This document shows positions 1-9,827 of a DNA stretch of 64,000 bases, piece by piece (position 1 is the stretch's first letter; every line of letters starts with the position of its first letter). The notes below the pieces were generated by a model, which was not told the origin of the DNA, ran no database searches, and was given only the letters and a program-made list of their open reading frames with translations. Made by a program: the position numbers and the translations under genes. Source of the stretch: JAKACA01 sp963735115 (GTDB lineage: Bacteria > Actinomycetota > Acidimicrobiia > Acidimicrobiales > Bog-793); NCBI GenBank assembly GCA_963735115.1, contig CAVTJR010000003.1:992001-1056000 (forward strand), in the 5' to 3' direction.

Positions 1-2
1 TC

Positions 3-278
3 TACGACAAGCTCACGACCAGCCACCCCATCGACCTCACGCGCTGGCAGGTCGTGAACTGCTACTCCGGCAGGATCAGCCTGATCAACTCCGGCGGAGC
101 CTCAGCGGGAGCGAACGACCTCGCCCAGGCCGTGCGGACGGCCGTCATCAACAAGCGGGCGGGCGGAACTGGCCTCATCGTCGGTCGAAAGGCGTTCCAG
201 CGCCCGACGGAGGATGGTGTAGCCCTCATCCACGCTGTGCAGGACGTCTTCCTCGACGAGAGCATTGGCATCGCCTGA
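3..278 (+). CDS. fbaB: Class I fructose-bisphosphate aldolase, C-terminal end (partial)
   Basis: The reading frame is open from the window edge and ends at a TGA. The 91 visible residues resemble the C-terminal end of the FbaB/DhnA-type class I fructose-1,6-bisphosphate aldolase, with a GLINSGGAS-like phosphate-binding segment, AVRTAVINKRAGGTGLIVGR and a terminal HAVQDVFL helix. The enzyme interconverts fructose bisphosphate with dihydroxyacetone phosphate and glyceraldehyde 3-phosphate through a Schiff base in the cytoplasm. The catalytic lysine lies upstream of the window, so activity cannot be judged here. The call rests on recalled family similarity. Confidence 0.85.
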   Translation, partial: YDKLTTSHPIDLTRWQVVNCYSGRISLINSGGASAGANDLAQAVRTAVINKRAGGTGLIVGRKAFQRPTEDGVALIHAVQDVFLDESIGIA

Positions 279-314
279 TCCGAGCTGCGTCATCCCTGCG
301 GGGTCAGTCGGCTT

Positions 315-1241
315 TCAAGATCGTGCCGAGCGGACGAGGTAGTGGCCGCGGGCGACGACGATGGCGCTCCCGCCCACCTCGAGGCGCTCGATGGTGGTGG
401 CGTCACCGACGACTCGGGCCTTGAGCAGCGATGGCCGGCCGATCTCGGCTCCTTGGTGGATCTCGATCTCATCTCCGAAGGCGATCTGACCGTGCCGGGC
501 GAGGTGGAGGGCGAGGGGCCCGGCGGCGGACCCGGTGGCCGGGTCCTCGCTCACGCCGAGGGCGGGGGCGAACATGCGCGTCTTCCAAGACTCACCGGCG
601 CGAGCGAAACAGCTCACGCCGACGCCGTCGTGTCCGGCCAGGGCGCCGAAGTCCGGGCGGAGGGCAGCCACGGCGGCCGCCGACGAGAGCATGACGAACA
701 CGTGCCGCGGGCCGTTGCGATAGGCGTCGATGGGTAGCTCGGACTGGGTGAGACCGAGCGCCTCGAGCAGCTCGCTCGCTCGCTCGTACGGCTCGATCTC
801 GGGGATCGGCTGTTGCATGCGACCGAAGACGAGGCGGGCACCCTCGCTCAACATCTCCACCGGGACAGTGCCGAGACCGGTCTCGAGGCGCACGCCAGCG
901 GTCGCGAGGGCGTCGGCGACGACGAAGGCCGTTCCGAGGATCGGGTGCCCGGCGAAGGGCAGCTCCGCCACCGGCGTGAAGATGCGGATGCGGACGTCGC
1001 CGTCGGCTTCGGCCGGCAGCAGGAAGACGGTCTCGGAGAGGTTGAGCTCGCGGCCGATCCGCTGCATCTCCTCGTCGGAGAGGCCACGGCCGTCGGCGAA
1101 GACGGCGAGCTGATTGCCTTCGAGTGGTCTCGTGGTGAAGACGTCGAGCACCGTGTACTCGATCGTGCCGCCCTCTGCGACGGCGCCTCCCGGATCGTTC
1201 GTCTCGGCGAAGAGCTGCCCTGGCGTGTTCACGCCCTGCAA
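315..1241 (-). CDS. PhzF-family isomerase/epimerase-like protein
   Basis: About 300 residues, the usual PhzF-family length. The N-terminal YTVLDVFTTRPLEGNQLAVF and the following NLSETVFLL (with the family glutamate) are typical, as are the internal FAGHPILGTA and the C-terminal SEDPATGSAAGPLALHL, which mark the two halves of the diaminopimelate-epimerase-like fold. PhzF isomerises trans-2,3-dihydro-3-hydroxyanthranilate in phenazine synthesis, but most homologues stand alone and have unknown substrates; no phenazine genes are nearby. The start is uncertain: TTG at 1241 and GTG at 1232 are both possible, and a TAGCGT box lies at 1241-1246 on the minus strand. Confidence 0.85.
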   Translation of the reverse strand: MQGVNTPGQLFAETNDPGGAVAEGGTIEYTVLDVFTTRPLEGNQLAVFADGRGLSDEEMQRIGRELNLSETVFLLPAEADGDVRIRIFTPVAELPFAGHPILGTAFVVADALATAGVRLETGLGTVPVEMLSEGARLVFGRMQQPIPEIEPYERASELLEALGLTQSELPIDAYRNGPRHVFVMLSSAAAVAALRPDFGALAGHDGVGVSCFARAGESWKTRMFAPALGVSEDPATGSAAGPLALHLARHGQIAFGDEIEIHQGAEIGRPSLLKARVVGDATTIERLEVGGSAIVVARGHYLVRSARS

Positions 1242-1312
1242 CGCTACCGGTGAAGGTCGCCTCTAGCTCGGAGTTTTTCCGGGCAAAGCGCCAATGGGCG
1301 AGGGGCCGCCGG

Positions 1313-1318
1313 TACAAT
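1313..1318 (+). promoter_or_regulatory. Candidate -10 box for korAB
   Basis: TACAAT fits the actinobacterial TANNNT -10 pattern. It would give a short leader of about 15 nt containing the AGGGAG Shine-Dalgarno at 1330-1335 before the GTG start at 1341. No convincing -35 element is visible. Confidence 0.4.
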
Positions 1319-1340
1319 GCGGACGGCGGAGGGAGACGAT

Positions 1341-3296
1341 GTGACAGCCAGCACGGAAGCGGCCAAGACGACGCGACCTGTCGAGCCGATCGACCAGATC
1401 GTGATCCGATTCGCCGGTGATTCCGGTGACGGCATGCAGGTGACGGGCGACCGCTTCACGAACGAGAGCGCCATCTTCGGCAACGACCTCTCGACTCTGC
1501 CGAACTTCCCGGCCGAGATCCGCGCCCCCGCCGGGACCCTGGCAGGTGTGTCCGCCTTCCAGGTGCACATCTCCGACCACGAGATCCTCACCCCAGGTGA
1601 CGCGCCCAACGTCCTCGTGGCGATGAACCCGGCGGCGCTGCGAGCCAACGTCGCCGACGTCCCCATCGGCGGCACGGTCATCGTCAACTCCGACGCCTTC
1701 GACGAGCGTGCGCTCGAGAAGGCGGGGTATGCCGCCAACCCGCTCGAGGACGGCACGCTCTCGGGCTTTCGCGTCTACGAAGTGCCAATGACCACGTTGA
1801 CCCTCGAGGCGTGCAAGCCGACCGGGGCGAAGCCTCGCGATGCCGAGCGCAGCAAGAACTTCTTCGCCCTCGGCCTGGTGGCCTGGATGTACCAGCGGCC
1901 GACAGAGACGACGGTCAAATGGATCGCCGAGCGTTACGGACGCAACACGGTCGTCGTCGAAGCGAACACGCTGGCGTTCCGGGCCGGCTACCACTTCGGC
2001 GAGACGGCCGAGCTCTTCGAGTCGGCCTACGAGATTCACGCTGCCGCCCATGAGCCCGGCCGCTACACGAACGTCACCGGCAACACCGCTCTCGCCTGGG
2101 GGCTGCTGGCCGCCGCCCAGCTCGGCAACGTCCCCCTCTTCCTCGGTTCCTACCCGATCACTCCCGCCTCGGACATCCTGCACGAGCTGTCCAAGCACAA
2201 GAACTTCGGCGTGCGCACGCTGCAGGCCGAAGATGAGATCGCCGGCATCGGAGCGGCCCTCGGCGCCGCCTTCGGGGGAGCCCTCGGTGTCACGACCACG
2301 AGCGGCCCGGGCATCGACCTCAAGGCCGAGACGGTCGGCCTGGCGGTCTCGCTCGAGCTCCCCCTCCTCATCGTCGACATCCAGCGAGGCGGGCCTTCCA
2401 CGGGGTTGCCCACGAAGACGGAGCAGTCCGACCTCCTGCATGCGATGTTCGGGCGCCACGGGGAGGCCCCCGTCCCCATCGTGGCGGCCATGACGCCTTC
2501 GCACTGCTTCGATGCGGCCATCGAGGCGGTACGGATCGCCCTCAAGTACCGCACCCCGGTCTACCTCCTCTCCGACGGTTACCTGGCGAACGGCTCGGAG
2601 CCGTGGAAGCTGCCCATGATCGCCGACCTGCCTGACATCTCGACCGAGTTCGCCACCGAGGCGAACGTCGAGGACGGCGACGGCGGAGAAGGCCGAGGTT
2701 TCTGGCCGTACCTGCGAAATCCGGAAACGCTGGCTCGACCGTGGGCGGTGCCCGGCACTCCCGGCCTGGAGCATCGCATCGGCGGCCTCGAGAAGGAGGA
2801 CGGCACCGGCAACGTCTCCTATGACCCGGTGAACCACGAGAAGATGGTCCACTTGCGGGCGGCCAAGATCGCCGGCATCGCCAAGGACATCCCTTTGCTC
2901 AACTGCGAGGACCCGACGGGCGATGCCGAGGTGCTCGTGCTGTCATGGGGCTCCACCTACGCAGCCGCCCTGGCGGGCGTCCGCCGCGTCCGCAAGGCGG
3001 GCGGCCGCGTGGCGCAGGCCCACCTCGTGCACCTCAACCCTTTCCCGCTCAACCTCGGCGAGGTCGTGAAAAGCTACCGGCGGGTGCTCATCCCCGAAGG
3101 CAACCTCGGCCAGCTCGCCAAACTCGTGCGGGCTGAGTTCCTCGTCGACGCCCGCTCGATGAGCAACATGCAGGGCACGCCCTTCCACGTCGCCACGGTG
3201 CAGGCGGCTATCAACGGGCTCCTCGAAGAGGTGGCGGCGGAGGCGGCCGCCACCGGCGGCAAGCGGGCGAAGACCCCGAGCAAGGGAGTGGCATGA
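1341..3296 (+). CDS. korA: 2-oxoacid:ferredoxin oxidoreductase, alpha (fused gamma-alpha) subunit
   Basis: A 651-residue subunit of the KorAB type, which decarboxylates 2-oxoglutarate or a related 2-oxoacid to the acyl-CoA and reduces ferredoxin. Residues ~25-200 form the gamma domain (IRFAGDSGDGMQVTGDRF near the start), followed by the pyrimidine-binding alpha domain with GSYPITPASDI, an AEDEIAGIGAA segment and RGGPSTGLPTKTEQSDL. I prefer GTG 1341 over an in-frame ATG at 1317 because AGGGAG lies 5 nt before it and the homologous region begins soon after. The gene overlaps korB by 4 nt, so the two are translationally coupled. The exact oxoacid cannot be read from sequence; oxoglutarate is the best guess. 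Confidence 0.92.
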   Translation: MTASTEAAKTTRPVEPIDQIVIRFAGDSGDGMQVTGDRFTNESAIFGNDLSTLPNFPAEIRAPAGTLAGVSAFQVHISDHEILTPGDAPNVLVAMNPAALRANVADVPIGGTVIVNSDAFDERALEKAGYAANPLEDGTLSGFRVYEVPMTTLTLEACKPTGAKPRDAERSKNFFALGLVAWMYQRPTETTVKWIAERYGRNTVVVEANTLAFRAGYHFGETAELFESAYEIHAAAHEPGRYTNVTGNTALAWGLLAAAQLGNVPLFLGSYPITPASDILHELSKHKNFGVRTLQAEDEIAGIGAALGAAFGGALGVTTTSGPGIDLKAETVGLAVSLELPLLIVDIQRGGPSTGLPTKTEQSDLLHAMFGRHGEAPVPIVAAMTPSHCFDAAIEAVRIALKYRTPVYLLSDGYLANGSEPWKLPMIADLPDISTEFATEANVEDGDGGEGRGFWPYLRNPETLARPWAVPGTPGLEHRIGGLEKEDGTGNVSYDPVNHEKMVHLRAAKIAGIAKDIPLLNCEDPTGDAEVLVLSWGSTYAAALAGVRRVRKAGGRVAQAHLVHLNPFPLNLGEVVKSYRRVLIPEGNLGQLAKLVRAEFLVDARSMSNMQGTPFHVATVQAAINGLLEEVAAEAAATGGKRAKTPSKGVA

Positions 3297-4315
3297 CCGA
3301 GGTCGCAGTTCCCGTCACGAGCCGCAAGGACTGGATGAGCGACCAGGACGTGCGTTGGTGCCCTGGTTGCGGCGACTACTCGATCCTGGCGGCCGTGCAG
3401 TTCCTCCTGCCCGAGCTCGGCGTGCGGCGTGAGAACACCGTCTTCGTGTCCGGGATCGGCTGCGCCGCCCGCTTTCCCTACTACATGAACACCTACGGGA
3501 TGCACTCGATCCACGGGAGGGCGCCGGCGGTCGCCACAGGCCTTGCCGTCACGCGGCCGGATCTCGATGTCTGGGTCGTGACCGGCGACGGCGACGCCCT
3601 CTCCATCGGGGGCAACCACCTCATGCACTGCCTCCGGCGCAACGTCAACCTGACGATCCTGTTGTTCAACAACCAGATCTACGGTCTCACGAAGGGGCAG
3701 TACTCGCCGACCTCGGAGGTCGGCAAGGTGACGAAGTCGACGCCCTTCGGTTCGCTCGACACGCCCTTCAACCCACTCAGCCTCGCCCTCGGGGCGGAGG
3801 CGACGTTCGTGGCCCGCACGCACGACATGGACCGCAAGCACATGATGGAGGTCTTCCGCCGGGCGCACGATCACAGGGGCGCCGCCTTCGTCGAGGTCTA
3901 CCAGAATTGCAACGTCTTCAACGACGGCGCCTTCGAGCAGGTGACCGGGAAGGCGCAGCGCGAGGAGATGCTGATCGAGCTCCGCCACGGCGAGCCGATC
4001 CGGTTCGGTGCCGACGGCCACATGGGGGTCGTCATGGAGGCGCAGGGCAGCCTGCGTCTCGTCGAGGTGGCCGAAGTCGGCGAGGACGCCCTCCTCGTAC
4101 ACGACGAGCGGCGTGACGATCCTGCTCTCGCCTTCGCGCTCTCGCGCCTCTCCCGCGGGCCCTATGAGCCGACGCCGGTCGGCATCTTCCGCGCCGTCGA
4201 GCGTCCCGACTACGGGTCACTGGTGGACGCCCAGCTGCTCGAAGCTCAGTCCCGCAAGGGTCCGGGCGATCTGGAGGCACTGCTGGCCTCCGGCACGACC
4301 TGGACGGTCGAGTAG
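3293..4315 (+). CDS. korB: 2-oxoacid:ferredoxin oxidoreductase, beta subunit
   Basis: A 340-residue thiamine-diphosphate-binding partner of KorA. DVRWCPGCGDYSILAAVQ near the N-terminus supplies the CPGCG segment, C467-type GIGCAARFPYY follows, and VVTGDGDALSIGGNH ... LFNNQIYGLTKGQYSPTSE is the Mg/ThDP-binding region. The start ATG overlaps the korA stop (ATGA), the classical arrangement for stoichiometric subunits. The pair probably supplies reduced ferredoxin to central metabolism in the cytoplasm; the ferredoxin encoded at 42369-42623 is far away and not necessarily its partner. Confidence 0.93.
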   Translation: MTEVAVPVTSRKDWMSDQDVRWCPGCGDYSILAAVQFLLPELGVRRENTVFVSGIGCAARFPYYMNTYGMHSIHGRAPAVATGLAVTRPDLDVWVVTGDGDALSIGGNHLMHCLRRNVNLTILLFNNQIYGLTKGQYSPTSEVGKVTKSTPFGSLDTPFNPLSLALGAEATFVARTHDMDRKHMMEVFRRAHDHRGAAFVEVYQNCNVFNDGAFEQVTGKAQREEMLIELRHGEPIRFGADGHMGVVMEAQGSLRLVEVAEVGEDALLVHDERRDDPALAFALSRLSRGPYEPTPVGIFRAVERPDYGSLVDAQLLEAQSRKGPGDLEALLASGTTWTVE

Positions 4316-4358
4316 GCGGCGAGCCCGCAGGCGGGTCGAAGGCGGGTAGTCGGGCGCG

Positions 4359-5585
<1,227 letters not shown>

Positions 5586-5641
5586 GGCCCATGAGTAGCA
5601 CATCGGACCCAGCGGCCCCGCTGGCGTGCCAGCATCTGTCA

Positions 5642-6413
5642 ATGACCTGGGTCCTCGACTGTGACGGTGTCATCTGGCTGGCGGACGATCCCATACCGGG
5701 TGCGGTCGATGCCGTCTCGCGCTTGCGCGCCAGCGGCGAGCGCGTCGTGTTCATCACGAACAACTCGTACCCTGCACGGGCCGATCATCTCGCCAAGCTC
5801 GAGCGGATGGGCATGGCGACGGCTGACGAGGATCTCGATCACCTCCGCCGGTGCGGCCGCCACGCTTCTCGAGGCGGGTGAACGGGCGCTCGTGCTCGGC
5901 GGCCCCGGGATCTTCGAGGCGCTTCGCGCCCGGGACGTCGAGGCCATCGAGCCAGGCACGCAGCGGGGGGAGGGGGAGATGGCCGCTGTGGTAGTGGGAT
6001 TTGACCTGAAGTTCGACTTCGCAAGGTTGGCTGCGGCCACCACGGCCCTCCGCAATGGCGCCCGCCTGATCGCCAGCAACGACGATGCCACGTTTCCGAC
6101 GTCCTCCGGCCTCCTGCCCGGGGCCGGCTCGTTCGTCGCCGCCGTCGCTCGTGCCGGCGGGGTCGAGCCCACCTTCGCCGGCAAGCCATACCCACCCCTC
6201 GTCGAGCTCGTGCGCACGTGCGTCGGAAAGGTGGACATCGTGGTGGGCGACCGGCCCTCGACCGACGGCGAGCTCGCCGTGCGCCTCGGAGCCCGCTTCG
6301 CCCTCGTGCTCACGGGCGTCACCCCCCCCGGCCACGCACCCGTGACGCCGACGCCGTCTCTCGAGGCTGCCGACCTCGCCGCTCTCGTCGGGCATGCCCT
6401 CGCCATCCGCTAA
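5642..6413 (+). CDS. HAD-IIA phosphatase (NagD/glycerol-3-phosphate phosphatase-like), frameshifted
   Basis: The N-terminal part reads MTWVLDCDGVIWLADDPIPG, with the HAD nucleophile motif DxDGV, and FITNNS (motif II). The C-terminal part, in another frame, contains FAGKPYPPL (motif III lysine) and VVGDRPSTDGELAVRLG (motif IV). The two halves join if one G at about 5837 is removed: the protein then reads ADEDLITSAGAAATLLEAGERALVLGG, exactly what the family predicts. Position just upstream of nadK-recN matches M. tuberculosis Rv1692, a glycerol-3-phosphate phosphatase. Either a sequencing error or a true inactivating +1 insertion; every other part of the gene looks intact. Confidence 0.85.
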
Positions 6414-6436
6414 CTCTGGAGCGCATTAGCTTACGA

Positions 6437-6465
6437 TTGCAAGCAGTCCTGCTCAGGAGTATGAT
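6437..6465 (+). promoter_or_regulatory. Promoter of the phasin/histone-like gene (leaderless)
   Basis: TTGCAA at 6437-6442 and TATGAT at 6460-6465 are separated by 17 nt, ideal for the housekeeping sigma factor. The predicted start of transcription (about 7 nt after the -10 box) falls on the ATG at 6472, so the mRNA would have no leader. An AGGAG at 6455-6459 lies 12 nt from the ATG and would be outside such a transcript. Confidence 0.7.
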
Positions 6466-6471
6466 GTATCT

Positions 6472-7155
6472 ATGGCCAAACAGAATCCGCTCGATCGTTA
6501 TGTGACTGTCGGCATGGACTTCACCAAGATCACCCGCAAGCGCGCCGAGTCCCTCGTCAAGGACCTCGTGAAGGAGGGCGCCGTCGGCCGCGAGCACGCC
6601 AACGACTGGGTCGAGGACCTCGTCGCCCGTAGCCGCCGGAGCGCGGAACGGCTGTCCGAGGCTGTCGCCAAAGAGGTCAAGCGCCAGGTCGAGCAGCTCG
6701 GGCTCGTGAGCTCCGACGACGTGACCAAGATCGTCGACCGCGTCCTCGGGGCCGCCCGCAACGCCGGCGAGCAGACGATCCGCACCGTGAACAAGCGTGC
6801 GGAGAGCGCCCGCAGGGTCGGCGAGAATGAGGTGAGCCGGGCGCGCAAGGAGGCTGAGTCGGTCTTCACCACTGCGGTGGAGCGCGTGCAAACCGCCAGG
6901 CCGACTTTCGTCGCGGGGGCGAAGAAGGCTGCTCCCGTGCGCAAAGCGGCCGCCAAGAAGGCTCCTGCGAAGCGTGCGATGGCTGCCAAGAGGACTCCGG
7001 CCAAGAAGGCGGCCTCCGCGGCAACGAAGACGGCCCGCAAGGCCCCGGTCCGCAGGACCGCCGTCAAGAAGGCGACCGCCGCCAAGGCGCCCGCTCGCAA
7101 GGCCCCGGTCAAGAAGGCCGCCGCCAAGAAGGCCGCGAGCGCACGCAAGTCATAG
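6472..7155 (+). CDS. Phasin-like N-terminus fused to Ala/Lys/Pro-rich histone H1-like tail
   Basis: A 227-residue, very basic protein. Residues 1-~145 are a predicted amphipathic helical region (many heptads, e.g. around VKDLVKEGAVG and VAKEVKRQVEQLG) resembling phasins or apolipoprotein-like helices. Residues ~150-227 consist almost entirely of Ala, Lys, Pro and Arg in AAKKAPAK-type repeats, like the KPAA tails of histone H1-like proteins and of the PHA-granule protein PhaF. It may therefore bind DNA and either lipid granules or other proteins. No PHA synthase gene is in the window. It stands in the position that tlyA or a small hypothetical gene occupies in related genomes, between the HAD gene and nadK. 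Confidence 0.7.
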   Translation: MAKQNPLDRYVTVGMDFTKITRKRAESLVKDLVKEGAVGREHANDWVEDLVARSRRSAERLSEAVAKEVKRQVEQLGLVSSDDVTKIVDRVLGAARNAGEQTIRTVNKRAESARRVGENEVSRARKEAESVFTTAVERVQTARPTFVAGAKKAAPVRKAAAKKAPAKRAMAAKRTPAKKAASAATKTARKAPVRRTAVKKATAAKAPARKAPVKKAAAKKAASARKS

Positions 7156-7242
7156 GTCCTCGCCGTCCCGGAGCGTCACCGGCCGGGAGGGCGCATCATC
7201 GAGGTACTGGCACCGGGCGCCTTGAGCCGCGAGGATGAGCCG

Positions 7243-8070
7243 GTGAGCTCCGTGCTCTTTCTCGTCCATCCGGACCGTCCTGCAGCTAAAGATCTGGCAG
7301 CTGTCGCCCGGGCCTGGTGGGAGGCTCACGGCTACGAGATTGTCGAGGCGGGCGATTTCGAGCTCGTCTGCGGCGAGGGCGAGCATGAATTCGCCATCAG
7401 CTTTGGAGGCGACGGCACGATGCTGCGCACCGTGCAGCTGGCCCGCCCGGGCCGGATCCCGGTCATCGGCATCAACCTCGGGCACATGGGCTACCTTGCC
7501 GAGGTCGAGCCCGCCGGCATGCAACAAGCCTTCGAGCGCCTTCTCGCAGGCGACTACCGCGTGGAGCCCCGCGTGGCGCTCGAGGTCGCCATCCACCGAG
7601 CGGACGAAGCGGCTGTGGCGCAGCGCACCTCAGCCATCAACGAGGCCATCGTCGAACGCAACGCCCCCGGTCACACGATCCGGGTGGCCGTGGACATCGC
7701 CGGCGTGCGGTTCCTCACCTACGTCGCCGACGGTTTGCTCGTGTGCACCCCGACGGGATCGACGGCCTACAACCTGTCGGCCGGCGGACCGGTCGTGTCG
7801 CCCAACATGCGGTCGCTCGTGCTGACGGCCGTGGCGCCGCATCTTCCCTTCGACCGATCCCTCGTGCTCGGGCTCGACGAGGTCGTCACGCTCACCTTGT
7901 TGGAGGGCCGGCCGGCGTCCCTCGTGCTCGACGGCTCGCACACCGAGGCGATCGCGGAGGGCGATGCCGTCGTGTGCTCGGCGGCTGACGTGGACGCTCG
8001 CTTCGTCACGTTCGGGGACGTCGACTTTCATGCCGTGCTGCGCTCCCGCTTCTCCCTCGCGGACGGCTGA
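7243..8070 (+). CDS. nadK: NAD kinase
   Basis: About 275 residues; phosphorylates NAD to NADP with ATP or polyphosphate in the cytoplasm. The diagnostic FGGDGTMLRTVQLA (GGDG motif) and GINLGHMGYLAEVEP are present, as are NEAIVER and the TPTGSTAYNLSAGGPVVSP substrate-binding segment. I prefer GTG 7243 (GAGG at 7231-7234) over TTG 7222 because homology begins at VLFLVHPDR. It is followed after 5 nt by recN, as in other actinobacteria. Confidence 0.95.
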   Translation: MSSVLFLVHPDRPAAKDLAAVARAWWEAHGYEIVEAGDFELVCGEGEHEFAISFGGDGTMLRTVQLARPGRIPVIGINLGHMGYLAEVEPAGMQQAFERLLAGDYRVEPRVALEVAIHRADEAAVAQRTSAINEAIVERNAPGHTIRVAVDIAGVRFLTYVADGLLVCTPTGSTAYNLSAGGPVVSPNMRSLVLTAVAPHLPFDRSLVLGLDEVVTLTLLEGRPASLVLDGSHTEAIAEGDAVVCSAADVDARFVTFGDVDFHAVLRSRFSLADG

Positions 8071-8075
8071 GGACG

Positions 8076-9729
8076 ATGCTCGTCGAGATCCACGTGAGGG
8101 ATTCTTGGAGTCATCGAGGACCTCGACCTCCTGCTCGGGCCGGGCATGACCGCCCTCACGGGCGAGACGGGAGCAGGCAAGACCCTCGTCGTCGAGGCGC
8201 TCGAGCTGCTTGTGGGGGGCCGGGCGGACACCGCTCTCGTCCGCAGCGGGGCCGAGGCCGCCGTCGTCGAAGGGCGCTTCGTCACCTCCCCGGCCGAAGC
8301 AGCTCCCGGGCCGGACGGCGAGGACGAGATCGTGGTCCGGCGCGAGATCCCTGCGAACGGCCGTTCGCGGGCTTACGTCAACGGCCGCATGGCGACCGTG
8401 GCGGCACTCGAAGCGCTCGGGTCGGGCCTCGTCGATCTTCACGGCCAGCACGCTCATCAGTCCCTCCTGCATGCACCGGCTCAGCGGGACGCACTCGACC
8501 ACTTCGGCGGCTTGAGCACGGCGGAAGCCGACACGGCGCGGGCAGCAGTGGCCGAGCTCGACCGGCGACTCGCAGAACTGGGCGGGGACGCCCGCGAGCT
8601 GGCGCGCGAGACCGACCTGCTGCGCTTCCAGATCGCCGAGATCGAAGCCGCCAGGCTCACCGACCCCGAGGAGGAGTCCCACCTCGAAGCCGAGGAGGCG
8701 GTGCTCTCGGCGGCCGATGCGCTCCGCCTTGCCGCCGAGACGGCCCGCGGCCTGCTGAACGAGCCGGGCGGTTCGAGCGCCCTCGGCACCGACCGCTCAG
8801 GCGCCACCGAGCTCCTCGGGTTGGCGGCCGCTGAGCTCGCCGTCCACGGTCCGCTCCGCGACCTCGGGGAGCGTCTTCGCGCATCGCTCAGCGAGGTGAG
8901 CGATGTGGCGGCCGATCTCCGCTACCGGGCGGAGGGTTTCGAGGCCGACCCCGAGCGGCTGGCCGACGTGCAGGCTCGTCGCCGCCGACTTTCGGAGCTG
9001 CGCAGGAAGTACGGGGATCAGCTGGCTGACGTGATCGCCTTCGAGCAGATCTCACGGGACCGTCTCGCCGATCTCGAGTCGAGTGACGAGCGCCGGGTCG
9101 AGTTGCGCGCCGAGCGCGAACGTGCCCTGGGCGAGCTCGGGCAAGCCGAGAAGCGCCTCGGTGACGCCCGGCGCAAAGCGGCCCCGGAGCTGGCCGCTGC
9201 CGTCGCCTCCCACCTCGGCGATCTCGCCCTTGCCCGCGGGCGGCTGGAGGTGATGGTGGGTGCCGGACGGGGAGACGACGTGAACTGGCTGTTCGGGGCG
9301 AACCCGGGCGAGCCGGCCCTTCCGCTCGAAAAGGTCGCCTCGGGTGGCGAGCTCGCCCGCCTCATGCTGGCCACGCGTCTCGTCCTCAGCCAAGCGCCCC
9401 CGACGCTCGTGTTCGACGAGGTGGACGCCGGCGTGGGAGGAGAGGCGGCGCTCGCCGTCGGGCGCGCCTTGCACGAGCTCGCCCTTGACGGACACCAAGT
9501 GCTCGTCGTCACGCACCTCGCCCAGGTGGCCGCGTTCGCCGACGACCAGGTGGCGGTGACGAAGGAAGAGCGCCACGGGCGGACCCTGGCGGCCGCCCGC
9601 CGTGTCGAGTCCGAGGATCGCCTCGTCGAGCTGTCCCGCATGCTCTCCGGCCAACCGGGCTCGGCCACGGCCCGCCAACATGCCGAGGAGCTCCTCGCCC
9701 TCGTCGGCGGTCGGACTCGGTCGAGCTGA
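8076..9729 (+). CDS. recN: DNA repair protein RecN, single apparent frameshift near the N-terminus
   Basis: An SMC-like ATPase of double-strand-break repair. The main frame gives LTGETGAGKTLVVEAL (Walker A), DLHGQHAHQSLL (Q-loop region), a central coiled coil (~residues 150-370), LEKVASGGELARLMLA (ABC signature) and LVFDEVDAGVGGEAA (Walker B). The family N-terminus, MLVEIHVRD, is found 70 nt upstream in a different frame starting at ATG 8076. Dropping one T at about 8103 restores MLVEIHVRDLGVIEDLDLL, the expected sequence. Without correction, translation could only begin at ATG 8146 inside the ATPase head and would lack the first strand of the head. Likely sequencing artefact; otherwise a damaged gene. 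Confidence 0.92.
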
Positions 9730-9827
9730 GGCGTCTGCGCGCAGCGGCTCCCCGGCGGCCACTCACCTGGAGGTCCCGTCGTTCCGATGGCCGGCGGCCC
9801 GGGCAACCGGTCCCGCCCGTTCCGGGC

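Noticed and set aside
1263..2852. A 529-codon open frame antisense to korA
   Set aside because: Lacks any family motif; Arg/Gly/Asp-rich composition typical of antisense frames in GC-rich DNA; korA itself is certain.
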